The notes under the pieces were generated by a model. That model had not been told where the DNA came from and did not search any database. It worked only from the letters and a program-made list of their open reading frames with translations. Position numbers and translations under genes: made by a program. 27,961 bases of DNA from Candidatus Bathyarchaeota archaeon (lineage in GTDB: Archaea > Thermoproteota > Bathyarchaeia > Bathyarchaeales > DTEX01), in assembly GCA_003601725.1 (NCBI GenBank), contig PIYJ01000008.1, positions 1 to 27,961 on the forward strand, in the 5' to 3' direction. Numbering within the stretch: position 1 is the first letter of the stretch; each line of letters opens with the position of its first letter. This document shows positions 13,200-22,142 of this stretch, piece by piece.

Positions 13200-15270
13200 G
13201 ACCTTACAGTTAGAAAACATACGGTCCCATGAGAAAACAGTCATAAACTTCACGGATGGATTTAACTGTCTCGTCGGCGGGCTGGGCACGGGGAAATCAA
13301 GCGTCCTTTATGCAATTGACTTCGCGTTGTTCGGCGAGCCCTTGGGGCGGAGCTATGACTATCTTCTTAGGGAAGGCGAGGACAAGGCGAGAGTCATCCT
13401 CAAATTCTCTGCGAACGGCAAGGAATACGCCATCATAAGGGCACTTAAAAGAAGCGGCAACCGCATAGCTCAAGACATGGATCAGCTGAGATTCTTTGAA
13501 GATGGGGAGCTTGTGGCTGAATTGAAGAGCGACGCCGTTGTTGAGCAATTGTTCTCCGCGATAGGCATAGACAAAGAGATATTCCGCCGATTGATATGGA
13601 TCCGCCAGGAGCATCTGAAAGACATCTTGAACATGACCCCTGGTGAAAGACAGAAGAATCTTGATCAGCTCTTCAAGCTTTCTGATTATGAGGCAGCTTG
13701 GAGCAACTTGAGATCAGTAATGAGATGGTACGAGAGCGAGAGGAACTCTCTTGAAAAAGACCCAGACGTCACCAGGCTTGACGAGTTAAAGGCGAGATAC
13801 GCCGAGGCAGTCTCAGACCGAAGGAAAAGAGAGGCTGAGCTAGAAGAAGTCAAGATTAAACTCTCAGAGACTGAAAGGAGACTGAAAGAGATTACTTCAC
13901 GTTTAGAGGAGCTCGAGAACGTTCGAAGAAGAAACGAGGAGCTCCGAAGAAGAGAAGCTCAGATTCAGGCGAGAATATCCGCTGCGGAGGAAACCTTGCG
14001 AATGCATAGAATGAGGATTGATGAACAGAAAAAAAGGATAGGAGAACTGCAGCGTCTACTGAGCTCTTTAAAGGGACAGGAGGAGTCCCAGAGGGAAAAA
14101 CTTGGGAGGATAGGGCTGCCTAAAGAGCTCACAGTCGAGGAGTTGAAGGGGCATGCGGAGATCCTGAGAGATCAGATTTCCACGGACTTAGGTAGAGAAG
14201 AGGTTGTTCGAAGCGAGATTAAACGTGCAACTCAACGTATATCAAGCCTCGCTGAGGAGAGTAGATGTCCCCTATGTCTTCAGGATTTGAGCTTAGATTA
14301 CAAGAATGCTTTGATAAAGCGGCTTTACGATGAGATCTCTGAGAATAGGCGGAGACTTAAAGCCTTCGAGGAGAACGTTCGGAGGCTCGAAGCGGCGCAT
14401 AATGTGGTAACCGAGGTGATTTCTAATCTTCAGACGATAAAGACACGGATGGAGAATCTTCATGAACGGGAAGAATCCGAACGGAAAATTTTAGCAGACT
14501 CTCAAAGACGAATCGAAGACGCCTCCGGGGAACTTTCCAAGCTGAAGGCTGAGCTTGCTTATGTGCGTTCTCAAGTAGAGGAGTTTAATCTTTTGAAGCT
14601 TGAGGAGATACAGAGACAACGTGACAAAATCTTTGCGGAGTATGCAAGCCTCAAAAGCAAAGCACAGAGCATGGAAGCCCAAATACTGGAGATCTCAAAG
14701 AGAATCGACGACTTGAAGGAGAGACTGAAAACCGCAGAGAGCAAGATTTCCAGGCTTGAAAAGGTCAAGAAGATAATCGAGCTCATCCATGAGATCCGTC
14801 AATCCTACCGAAGCATCCAGCCGAAACTGAGAAGGGAATTCATTCTTTATCTGGAAAGAACCGTCCAGCAGATCTTAGACGAGCTTACAGGAGCAGACGG
14901 TTCAGCCCTGCGTATTAAGATGGATGAGAATTACACCCCGATCGTGGAGGGAGCATCTGGCCATCAAAGAAGCGTCTCGAATCTTTCAGGCGGGGAGAGA
15001 ACTTTGTTGGCCTTTGCTTATCGTCTCGGAGTTGCGCAACTCCTGATGCAGTGGAGAACTGGACATGGCCTTCGGATTCTTCTTCTGGATGAGCCTACGG
15101 AGAGCTTGGGAAGAGAGGATGGGTCGATCAATAGGCTGGCTGAGGCTCTTTCAAGATTGAAGACGATCGAGCAGATAATCGCGGTGACCCACAGCGAAGA
15201 ATTTGCTGATAAGGCTGACCATGTTATATGGCTGAGCAAGGAGGATGATCGAAGCATAGTCTCCTTTTAA
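13189..15270 (+). CDS. rad50: DNA double-strand break repair ATPase Rad50
   Basis: Rad50 is the SMC-like ATPase partner of Mre11 that tethers DNA ends. In this 693-residue protein the Walker A motif is GGLGTGKSS (about 30-38), and Q139 of the Q-loop lies in WIRQEHL. Long coiled coils flank a zinc hook CPLC at 360-363, where two molecules join through zinc. The signature motif is NLSGGE (598-603), Walker B is ILLLDEPTESL (630-640) and the H-loop histidine is His668 in AVTHSEEF. Pyrococcus Rad50 is about 880 residues, so these arms are shorter. Walker A has Leu32 where the Asn of GxNGAGKS is usual. The gene overlaps mre11 by 11 bases. Confidence 0.96.
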   Translation: MKIKTLQLENIRSHEKTVINFTDGFNCLVGGLGTGKSSVLYAIDFALFGEPLGRSYDYLLREGEDKARVILKFSANGKEYAIIRALKRSGNRIAQDMDQLRFFEDGELVAELKSDAVVEQLFSAIGIDKEIFRRLIWIRQEHLKDILNMTPGERQKNLDQLFKLSDYEAAWSNLRSVMRWYESERNSLEKDPDVTRLDELKARYAEAVSDRRKREAELEEVKIKLSETERRLKEITSRLEELENVRRRNEELRRREAQIQARISAAEETLRMHRMRIDEQKKRIGELQRLLSSLKGQEESQREKLGRIGLPKELTVEELKGHAEILRDQISTDLGREEVVRSEIKRATQRISSLAEESRCPLCLQDLSLDYKNALIKRLYDEISENRRRLKAFEENVRRLEAAHNVVTEVISNLQTIKTRMENLHEREESERKILADSQRRIEDASGELSKLKAELAYVRSQVEEFNLLKLEEIQRQRDKIFAEYASLKSKAQSMEAQILEISKRIDDLKERLKTAESKISRLEKVKKIIELIHEIRQSYRSIQPKLRREFILYLERTVQQILDELTGADGSALRIKMDENYTPIVEGASGHQRSVSNLSGGERTLLAFAYRLGVAQLLMQWRTGHGLRILLLDEPTESLGREDGSINRLAEALSRLKTIEQIIAVTHSEEFADKADHVIWLSKEDDRSIVSF

Positions 15271-15292
15271 ATACAGAAGTGGGTGAAACGTC

Positions 15293-16186
15293 ATGATTAA
15301 GATTGGTTGCTGCGGCTACCCTGTTGGGAGGAAGAGGTATCAGGAGACTTTTAGGCTTGTCGAGATAAACAGGACGTTCTATAGGGTTCCAAAAATTTCA
15401 ACCGTGATTAAATGGAGAAGAGAAGCGCCGGCGGACTTCGAATTCACCGTTAAGGCTCATCAAGACATAAGCCACAAGTACAAGTTGAAGCTGGAAGATG
15501 CGTTGGAACCCTTCGAGACGATGAAGACTGTATGCAGGAACCTAGCGGCTAAGATACTTTTGATCCAGACGCCCGCATCGTTTAAACCTGACCGACTCGA
15601 GGATGCTGAAGATTTTTTCAAAAGTATCCGGCGGGAAGAACTAATCGTAGTCTGGGAAACAAGGGGGCCGCTTTGGGAGGATGAGGAGACCCGTGAAAGG
15701 CTGAGGTCCGTTCTGGAAAGCCTCGATGTTCCCCACGTGACCGACCCTTTCAGAACATTACCGGTATATTCCAGCTCCGTCGCTTATCTGAGGCTTCACG
15801 GCTCCGGATCGAGGATGTACTATTATCAATACAGCGATGGAGAATTGTCAGAGTTACATCGCATTGTGAAATCTTTGGAATCCAACGGAAGAGAAGTCTA
15901 TGTGTTGTTCAATAATCTCTCCATGTTTGAGGATGCAAGCCGCTTCCTTTCATTCATCGAGACCGGAAAGTTTCCGCCCTTGATTCTTAGAGGAGAAGAG
16001 TCGATTAGAGCTCTTCTGACTCGCATGCGGTATCCGTTAACAAAAAGCGCTCTCATGAAGAAAATCGGGTGGAGACTGGTTGAAATAGAGGGACAAAAAC
16101 AAGTGAGGCTGGAGGAGCTGCTTAAGAGTATTCCTTCAAGAACCTATAGGAATGCGGAGGAAATTCTGAAGGAAGTGGGGATTTAG
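15293..16186 (+). CDS. DUF72 (YecE-like) protein with C-terminal extension
   Basis: The first 240 or so residues form the DUF72 TIM-barrel fold, a widespread family of unknown function. Its marks are IGCCGYP at the start, EINRTFYRVP, FTVKAHQDISH, VWETRGPLW, YLRLHGS and the FNN near 206-208. The last 58 residues (about 240-297) add a small domain: MRYPLTKSALMKK, a short loop, VRLEELLKSIPSRTYRNAEEIL. It resembles the DUF2795 pattern (YP-x-x-K-x-x-L, then L-x-x-L-P-x-R-x-Y). The start has GGTGAAACGTC before the ATG. It follows rad50 by 22 bases on the same strand, so it is probably co-transcribed with the repair genes. Its stop lies two bases from the carB stop (convergent). Confidence 0.88.
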   Translation: MIKIGCCGYPVGRKRYQETFRLVEINRTFYRVPKISTVIKWRREAPADFEFTVKAHQDISHKYKLKLEDALEPFETMKTVCRNLAAKILLIQTPASFKPDRLEDAEDFFKSIRREELIVVWETRGPLWEDEETRERLRSVLESLDVPHVTDPFRTLPVYSSSVAYLRLHGSGSRMYYYQYSDGELSELHRIVKSLESNGREVYVLFNNLSMFEDASRFLSFIETGKFPPLILRGEESIRALLTRMRYPLTKSALMKKIGWRLVEIEGQKQVRLEELLKSIPSRTYRNAEEILKEVGI

Positions 16187-16188
16187 CT

Positions 16189-19100
16189 TTACCAGAGCTT
16201 GAATGGTAGGCTATCCATGTACTCGTTAAGCGATCTTATGACGGTTTCGCTTGCAGCCCTATACTTTATCGCCCTCACCAATGCTGAGGCGAGTTCAAGG
16301 GTAGTCACAACTGGGATGTTAAACTCGACTGCTAATCTCCGGATGATATACTCGTCTTCCCAGATTTCATCCTTCTTTACAGAATTGCCCGACGGTATAT
16401 TAATCACCAAATTGATCTTCCTATTCGTGAGATAATCCAGAATATTAGGCTTCTTCTCGGATTCTTTGACCTTATGCAGAACCGTGATCGAATTTAAACC
16501 CGCCTTCCTGAAAACGTCCGCCGTATGCTCCGTTGCGTAAATCTTGAAGCCTATCTCCCTCAGGGTTCTAGCTAACGGCACAACCTCCTTTTTCAAGCGT
16601 TCCCCGCCGACGGTGATAAGAACTGAACTTCCATCTCTTGGAAGCTCAAATTCAGCGGAAAGCAACGCCTTCAAAAATGCATCAGCGAAATTCTCACCTA
16701 AGCAGGCTGCCTCCCCCGTGCTGAGCATCTCTACTCCGAGAATGGGATCGGCCCCCGTCAGCCTCATGAAGCTAAATTGGGGAACTTTTACACCTACATG
16801 TGGAACCGGCGGTAGCTCTGGGATGCCAAGGTCTTTAAGGGTCTCTCCTAGCATTATGGCCGTTGAGACTTCAATGAGGTTTACACCTCGCGTCTTGCTT
16901 ACGTAGGGAAGCGACCGAGAAGCACGGAGGTTACATTCGATGACTGAGACTTCCCCATCCTTAACGAGATACTGAATATTGAATGGCCCCTTTATTTTCA
17001 GAGCCCTTGCAATCGCACGTGTGTAATCCTCAATCGTCTTTATTGTGCTACTGCTTAACGTCTGCGGGGGGATGCTCATAACGGCGTCTCCGCTGTGCAC
17101 CCCTGCCTGTTCAATATGCTCGATAACCGCGCCGATCAAGGTCTCTTCTCCATCCGCAACCCCATCGACCTCAACTTCCTTCGCGCCTTCAACAAACTTA
17201 GAGATCACAACCGGATGTTCAGGAGATACCTTTGCAGCTAATTCAAGATAGTCTCTGAGCTCCCTTCGGTTACGTGCAACCCGCATCGCATATCCAGAAA
17301 GCACATAGCTTGGACGAATCAGAACTGGATAGCCGATCTCCTCAGCGAATCTCTCAGCATCCTCAATCGTTGTGAGCTTGCTCCATTCAGGCTGCGGAAT
17401 CCCCAACTGATCGAGAAGAGCACTGAATTTAGATCGATCCTCAGCCAAGTCAATGCTTTTGCTGGATGTTCCCAGCAGCTTCACGCCGGCTTGGCTTAGC
17501 TTCAACGCCAGATTGTTCGGGATCTGCCCTCCTACGCTTACGATGACCCCGAATGGTTTTTCCTTCTCGTAAATGTCTAAGACCCTCTCAAACGTTAATT
17601 CTTCAAAGTAGAGCTTATCGGAGATGTCGTAGTCCGTTGAGACGGTCTCGGGATTATAATTCACCATTATAGCTTCGTCTATGCCTCTTCTCTTTAAAGC
17701 CCAAATCGTGTTCACGCCGCTCCAGTCAAACTCGACGCTTGAACCGATTCTGAAGACCCCGGCTCCTAAAACGATGACCTTCCTCTTTTTGCCAGTGTTA
17801 AATTTTATGTCGTCTTCATCTCCGCTGTAAGTCACGTAGAGATAGTTCGTCTGAGCCGGCCACTCCGCCGCAAGCGTATCGATCTGCTTGACCACCGGGA
17901 TGATGCCGAATCTCTTTCTGAACCTTCTGATCTCCATCTCATCTACATTCAAGCATTTCGCGATCTGCCTATCTGAGAATCCTAGACGTTTAGCTTCTTT
18001 GATGACCTTCGGGGCCTTTTCATCATTTAGATCGAGAGTCTTAAGTCTTTTCTCCATCTCAACGATGTTTCGAATCTTGTAAAGGAACCATGGGTCGATC
18101 CCGCTTAGCTCGTAGATCTTCTCGACTGGGACCCCCATCTTTATGGCTTTAGCTACCTTGAAGAGCCGCTCGTCAGTCGGATTCTCTAGAACGTCAAGCA
18201 CCTGTTCCAGAGGCTCAGGCTCATCGTCATTTCCTACAACCCCGATCCTTCCGACGTCAAGCATCCGAACTGCCTTTTGAAGAGCCTCCTCGAAGGTCCG
18301 CCCGATAGCCATGACCTCTCCGACTGACTTCATCTGGGGGCCTAAGTGAGGATCTACATTTCTGAATTTCCGCAGGTCCCATCTTGGAATCTTGACGACG
18401 AGATAATCAAGCGCAGGCTCAAAACACGCCGTGGTGATGCCCGTGACTTTGTTGATGAGCTCTGGGAGGAGATATCCAATGGCAAGCTTCGCCGCTATGT
18501 AGGCAAGCGGGTACCCCGTTGCTTTGCTGGCCAATGCTGAGCTGCGAGACATCCTTGCGTTGATCTCGATGGCTCGGAAATCCTCTGATCTCGGATGCAA
18601 AGCCCACTGAATGTTGCATTCTCCAACGATTCCCAGGCTTTGAACTGCCTTTATTGATGCTGAACGGATCAGGTGATACTCGCGGTTCGTTAATGTCTGC
18701 GATGGAGCCACTACGATTGAGTCGCCGGTGTGGACCCCCATCGGATCAAAGTTCTCCATGTTACAAACAGTCAAGCAGTTATTCTCATAGTCCCGCATAA
18801 CTTCGTACTCGACTTCCTTCCACTTCCCGATGTATTCCTCAACCAGAACTTGCGTTATCATGCTCTGTGCAAGAGCCCGGCTGACCATCTCCTTGAGCTC
18901 ACGTCTATTGCGAGCTACCCCGGAGCCCTTACCGCCAAGAGTATATGCAACTCTGAGTATGACTGGGAAGCCGAGGTCCTCTGCTATTTTGAGGGCTTCC
19001 TCCACGGAGGTTGCTGACATGCTTCTAGGTATTGGAATGCCAGCTCTGATCATGGCTTTTCTGAAGAGCTCACGGTCCTCAGTTTCTTCTATTGCCCTTA

Positions 19101-19458
19101 TCGGGGTTCCGAGAACCTTCACGTCGTATTTTTCGAGAATCCCGCGCTTCGCCAGTTGAACGCCGCAGTTAAGAGCTGTCTGCCCGCCGAAGCCGAGTAG
19201 GATGCCGTCAGGCTTCTCTTTTTGAATGACCTTCTCGACGTATTCAAGTGTAACTGGCAGCAGGTAAACCTCCCCTGCGAGGCGGGGATCAGTCTGTATA
19301 GTCGCGATGTTAGGGTTGACTAGAACAGTCTCTATGCCTTCTTCGCGTAGAGCCTTTAAGCATTGGCTGCCTGAATAGTCGAATTCCGCTGCTTCACCTA
19401 TCTTTATTGGGCCGCTTCCTAGGATTATGACTTTTCTCACCCACTCGAACTTCGGCAT
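16189..19458 (-). CDS. carB: Carbamoyl-phosphate synthase large subunit
   Basis: CarB makes carbamoyl phosphate from bicarbonate, ammonia from CarA, and two ATP, for arginine and pyrimidine synthesis. The 1089 residues show the usual duplicated ATP-grasp halves. The first begins with VIILGSGPIKIGEAAEFDYSG and has ADDR-type ATP-grasp stretches such as LGGKGSG. The second begins near residue 570 with VIVLGAGVFRIGSSVEFDWS and has YVLSGYAMRV. A helical oligomerisation segment separates the halves (about 400-550), and an MGS-like allosteric domain closes the protein (about 930-1070). GAGGTG overlaps the carA stop just before this ATG, so translation is coupled to carA. It is the last gene of the arg operon. 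Confidence 0.98.
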   Translation of the reverse strand: MPKFEWVRKVIILGSGPIKIGEAAEFDYSGSQCLKALREEGIETVLVNPNIATIQTDPRLAGEVYLLPVTLEYVEKVIQKEKPDGILLGFGGQTALNCGVQLAKRGILEKYDVKVLGTPIRAIEETEDRELFRKAMIRAGIPIPRSMSATSVEEALKIAEDLGFPVILRVAYTLGGKGSGVARNRRELKEMVSRALAQSMITQVLVEEYIGKWKEVEYEVMRDYENNCLTVCNMENFDPMGVHTGDSIVVAPSQTLTNREYHLIRSASIKAVQSLGIVGECNIQWALHPRSEDFRAIEINARMSRSSALASKATGYPLAYIAAKLAIGYLLPELINKVTGITTACFEPALDYLVVKIPRWDLRKFRNVDPHLGPQMKSVGEVMAIGRTFEEALQKAVRMLDVGRIGVVGNDDEPEPLEQVLDVLENPTDERLFKVAKAIKMGVPVEKIYELSGIDPWFLYKIRNIVEMEKRLKTLDLNDEKAPKVIKEAKRLGFSDRQIAKCLNVDEMEIRRFRKRFGIIPVVKQIDTLAAEWPAQTNYLYVTYSGDEDDIKFNTGKKRKVIVLGAGVFRIGSSVEFDWSGVNTIWALKRRGIDEAIMVNYNPETVSTDYDISDKLYFEELTFERVLDIYEKEKPFGVIVSVGGQIPNNLALKLSQAGVKLLGTSSKSIDLAEDRSKFSALLDQLGIPQPEWSKLTTIEDAERFAEEIGYPVLIRPSYVLSGYAMRVARNRRELRDYLELAAKVSPEHPVVISKFVEGAKEVEVDGVADGEETLIGAVIEHIEQAGVHSGDAVMSIPPQTLSSSTIKTIEDYTRAIARALKIKGPFNIQYLVKDGEVSVIECNLRASRSLPYVSKTRGVNLIEVSTAIMLGETLKDLGIPELPPVPHVGVKVPQFSFMRLTGADPILGVEMLSTGEAACLGENFADAFLKALLSAEFELPRDGSSVLITVGGERLKKEVVPLARTLREIGFKIYATEHTADVFRKAGLNSITVLHKVKESEKKPNILDYLTNRKINLVINIPSGNSVKKDEIWEDEYIIRRLAVEFNIPVVTTLELASALVRAIKYRAASETVIRSLNEYMDSLPFKLW

Positions 19459-19465
19459 GGCATTT

Positions 19466-20611
19466 TCACCTCATCTTCTTCATGAATAGGTCGAAGAGAA
19501 ACTCCGTGTCGTAGGGTCCAGGTGAAGCTTCAGGATGCCATTGAACGGCAAAGGATTTTCCATTCTTATGTCTTATTCCCTCAACCGTCTTGTCATTCGC
19601 GTTTATGAACCACACTTCGAGACCTGTCTCCTTAAGCGAATCAGCGTCAGTTGCATATCCATGATTCTGAGTCGTAATGTAGCATCTCCCAGTCTCAAGA
19701 TCATAAGCAGGCTGATTTTGAGACCTATGACCATACTTTAGCTTGTAAGTATCCCCGCCCAGCGCTAGGGAGATTATCTGGTTTCCGAGGCATATACCCA
19801 TCACTGGGACGCCTTCTTCGATGAGGGAAGCCGCAGCCTCAATCGGTTCTCTGGACATGTTCTTCGGGTCTCCCGGGCCGTTACTTATGAGAACTCCGTC
19901 AGGCTTGTATTCCAGAATCTCATCAGCAGAAAAAGTGTAGGGCACACGGATAACCTCAATTTCACGTTGAAGCAAGCTTCGTATTATTCCCGCCTTGACT
20001 CCGCAGTCAACTAAGACAACTCTTCTCCTGTTTCCCGACTTGTAATGAATAGGCTCCTTTATCGTCACTTCGCTGACCAGATCCCTCATGTTCGGATCGG
20101 GAACATGCTTCACTTCCTTGAGTAGCTCTTCTATGTCCGGCTCATCGCCTTGCTCGCAGACCTCTAAGATCCCAAGCATAACTCCTTTTTCTCTAAGCTT
20201 TTTGGTCAATCTTCTAGTATCAATGTTATAGATGCCGGGCACTCCTTCGCTTCTAAGCCACTCATCCAGTGTTTTTTCAGAAGCCCAGTGATATGGAGCA
20301 GAGCAGAGCTCCTGAATCACGAGTCCCGTAACCTTGATTCCTATCGACTCGAAGAATATGGGAACGCCGAATCTGTCGCATTTATATGGTGGAACCCCAT
20401 AATTTCCGATCAGCGGATACGTTAAAGTTAGTATCTGTCCCCAATAAGAAGGATCGGTTAACGATTCTGGATAGCCAACCATCGAAGTGGAGAATACAAC
20501 TTCTCCGGAGACCTTTCTTGGAGCTCCAAAACCGTCACCCAAGAAAATAGTCCCATCTTCGAGAACAAGCGCAGCCTTCCCGGCTTCTTCAAGGTGGTTT
20601 TTATGCTCCAA
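19466..20611 (-). CDS. carA: Carbamoyl-phosphate synthase small subunit
   Basis: CarA is the glutamine amidotransferase that hands ammonia to CarB. The N-terminal CPSase domain is recognisable (LVLEDGTIFLGDGFGA, STSMVGYPESLTDPSY). A class I amidotransferase domain follows, with the nucleophile in GICLGNQ (Cys274 here) and the dyad in VQWHPEASPGP (His359, Glu361). I chose TTG at 20611 because GAGGAGGG lies five bases upstream. An earlier in-frame TTG at 20629 would put that ribosome site inside the gene. The product has 381 residues, close to the usual size. It follows argH and precedes carB by seven bases. Confidence 0.97.
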   Translation of the reverse strand: MEHKNHLEEAGKAALVLEDGTIFLGDGFGAPRKVSGEVVFSTSMVGYPESLTDPSYWGQILTLTYPLIGNYGVPPYKCDRFGVPIFFESIGIKVTGLVIQELCSAPYHWASEKTLDEWLRSEGVPGIYNIDTRRLTKKLREKGVMLGILEVCEQGDEPDIEELLKEVKHVPDPNMRDLVSEVTIKEPIHYKSGNRRRVVLVDCGVKAGIIRSLLQREIEVIRVPYTFSADEILEYKPDGVLISNGPGDPKNMSREPIEAAASLIEEGVPVMGICLGNQIISLALGGDTYKLKYGHRSQNQPAYDLETGRCYITTQNHGYATDADSLKETGLEVWFINANDKTVEGIRHKNGKSFAVQWHPEASPGPYDTEFLFDLFMKKMR

Positions 20612-20651
20612 GCGACCCTCCTCAAGCAAGAGGACAACTCAAATTTAAGCA

Positions 20652-22142
20652 TTACGGTTTACGGCTGGGCTTTCCGACAAGCGCCGCTGCTTCTTTGTTT
20701 AGTGTCTTCTCAGCTGACTTTAATTTGTCTTCTTTTTCGCGTATCCATCTTCTTGAATTTGTCAAGAGATTCCAACGTTCCCTCAGCATCCTCTTCGCTT
20801 CTTTTTTAGACGGGCATCCTCTGACAGTGTAAGACTCAACGCACCTAGATAAGTCAACTATGCGCATCAGATCTTCCTCATCTATCACAAGGGGTGATCT
20901 TGAAAGTTTTCTAGAGACATCGGCAAGCATTTCAGGCTTCAAGTCTCTAAGAGATTTTCCTTCCTCCAAAAGATGTTTAACTACAGCTCCAATAATACTG
21001 TGAGCTGTTCGGAATGGGACATTGTGCTCCCGAACCAGCATGTTAGCTAGCTCCGTTGCAGCTAGGAAGGACAGTTCAGACCTAAACTTCAAGGGGGAAT
21101 GCACCTTTACATTCAAAAGCACCTCGGAAAGCATCTTTAAGCATCGCTGAGCCGTTTCAGCTGCGCTCCACAGCTTCGGAGTGGCCTCCTGAAAGTCCAG
21201 ATTATAGCCAGTGGGCAGAGCCTTCAACAGGGTGGCTGAAGCTACAAAGTCCCCTATGAGCTGAGCCATTCTCGCACGGATAACCTCCAAAACATCCGGA
21301 TTCTTTTTCTGAGGCATTATGCTGCTTGTGAAGGCAAGCTCGTCGGGCAGCTCAACTATTCCAAATTCCATTGTACTCCAAACTATAAGATCCTCAGCGA
21401 TCCTCGTCACATCAACAGCCATAATCGAGAGGATGGCTAAAGCTTCAAGCAGAAAATCTCTTGTGGATACTGCGTCCAACGAATTTTCGAGAACCCCGCT
21501 GAACCCGAGAAGATCAGCCACTCTCTCCCGTTTTATCGGGAAGCTCGTCGATGCTAAGGCTCCCGCCCCCATTGGACAGAGATTAACGCGGCTGTATGCC
21601 TCTTGGAGACGTTCAAGATCTCTTTGCAACGCATCAAACTGTGCAAGGAGATAGTGCGCGAAGGTTATTGGCTGTGCGGGCTGTAGATGCGTGTATCCTG
21701 GGATAACGGTTTCAATGTTTTCTTCAGCCTTTCTGAGCAGAGCTTCTTGAAGATTGATGATTGACTCTGCGATTTCAAGAATCTCTTGACGGAGCTTCAT
21801 TCTTATCGCTGTGGCGACTTGATCGTTTCGGCTTTTGGCGAGATTCAGGTTTCCGCCAATCTCTTCTCCGGCGGCTTTGATCACTTCTTCTTCGATGGCT
21901 ACATGGGCATCCTCATGTTCAGGTCTCAGCTTAACCTTCTTCTCTAATCCAGCTAAGGCCTGAAGGATCTTTCCACCATCATTCTTGCTGATTATCCCGT
22001 TCTCTATGAGCATTACGATGTGGGCTTTGTTTATGTCGACTATCTGCTTCAGTATTCTTTTATCGTCTTTCGCGGAGGAAGTGAATAATATAACGTCCTT
22101 CCTCGCGGACTTTAATCTTCCCTTCCTTAGAAGATCAGACAC
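20652..22142 (-). CDS. argH: Argininosuccinate lyase
   Basis: ArgH splits argininosuccinate into arginine and fumarate, the last step of the pathway. Signature stretches are AKSRNDQVATAIRM, GYTHLQPAQPITF, and SSIMPQKKNPD containing the catalytic serine loop. The frame is open upstream to 22259, but that extension overlaps argG by 125 bases and has no family match. I chose GTG at 22142. AGGAG lies nine bases before it, the GTG overlaps the argG stop by eight bases (GTGTCTGA), and the product then starts SDLLRKGRLKS as family members do. The 496-residue length is normal. A lysine-rich tail of some 40 residues follows the conserved core. Confidence 0.97.
   Translation of the reverse strand: MSDLLRKGRLKSARKDVILFTSSAKDDKRILKQIVDINKAHIVMLIENGIISKNDGGKILQALAGLEKKVKLRPEHEDAHVAIEEEVIKAAGEEIGGNLNLAKSRNDQVATAIRMKLRQEILEIAESIINLQEALLRKAEENIETVIPGYTHLQPAQPITFAHYLLAQFDALQRDLERLQEAYSRVNLCPMGAGALASTSFPIKRERVADLLGFSGVLENSLDAVSTRDFLLEALAILSIMAVDVTRIAEDLIVWSTMEFGIVELPDELAFTSSIMPQKKNPDVLEVIRARMAQLIGDFVASATLLKALPTGYNLDFQEATPKLWSAAETAQRCLKMLSEVLLNVKVHSPLKFRSELSFLAATELANMLVREHNVPFRTAHSIIGAVVKHLLEEGKSLRDLKPEMLADVSRKLSRSPLVIDEEDLMRIVDLSRCVESYTVRGCPSKKEAKRMLRERWNLLTNSRRWIREKEDKLKSAEKTLNKEAAALVGKPSRKP

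Noticed and set aside
18346..19159. Long open frames on the plus strand within carB
   Set aside because: They are antisense to a clearly conserved gene, have no recognisable motif and no ribosome site, and follow from its codon bias.
20612..20629. Earlier TTG start for carA
   Set aside because: The strong GAGGAGGG would lie inside the gene. It is better placed for the TTG at 20611.
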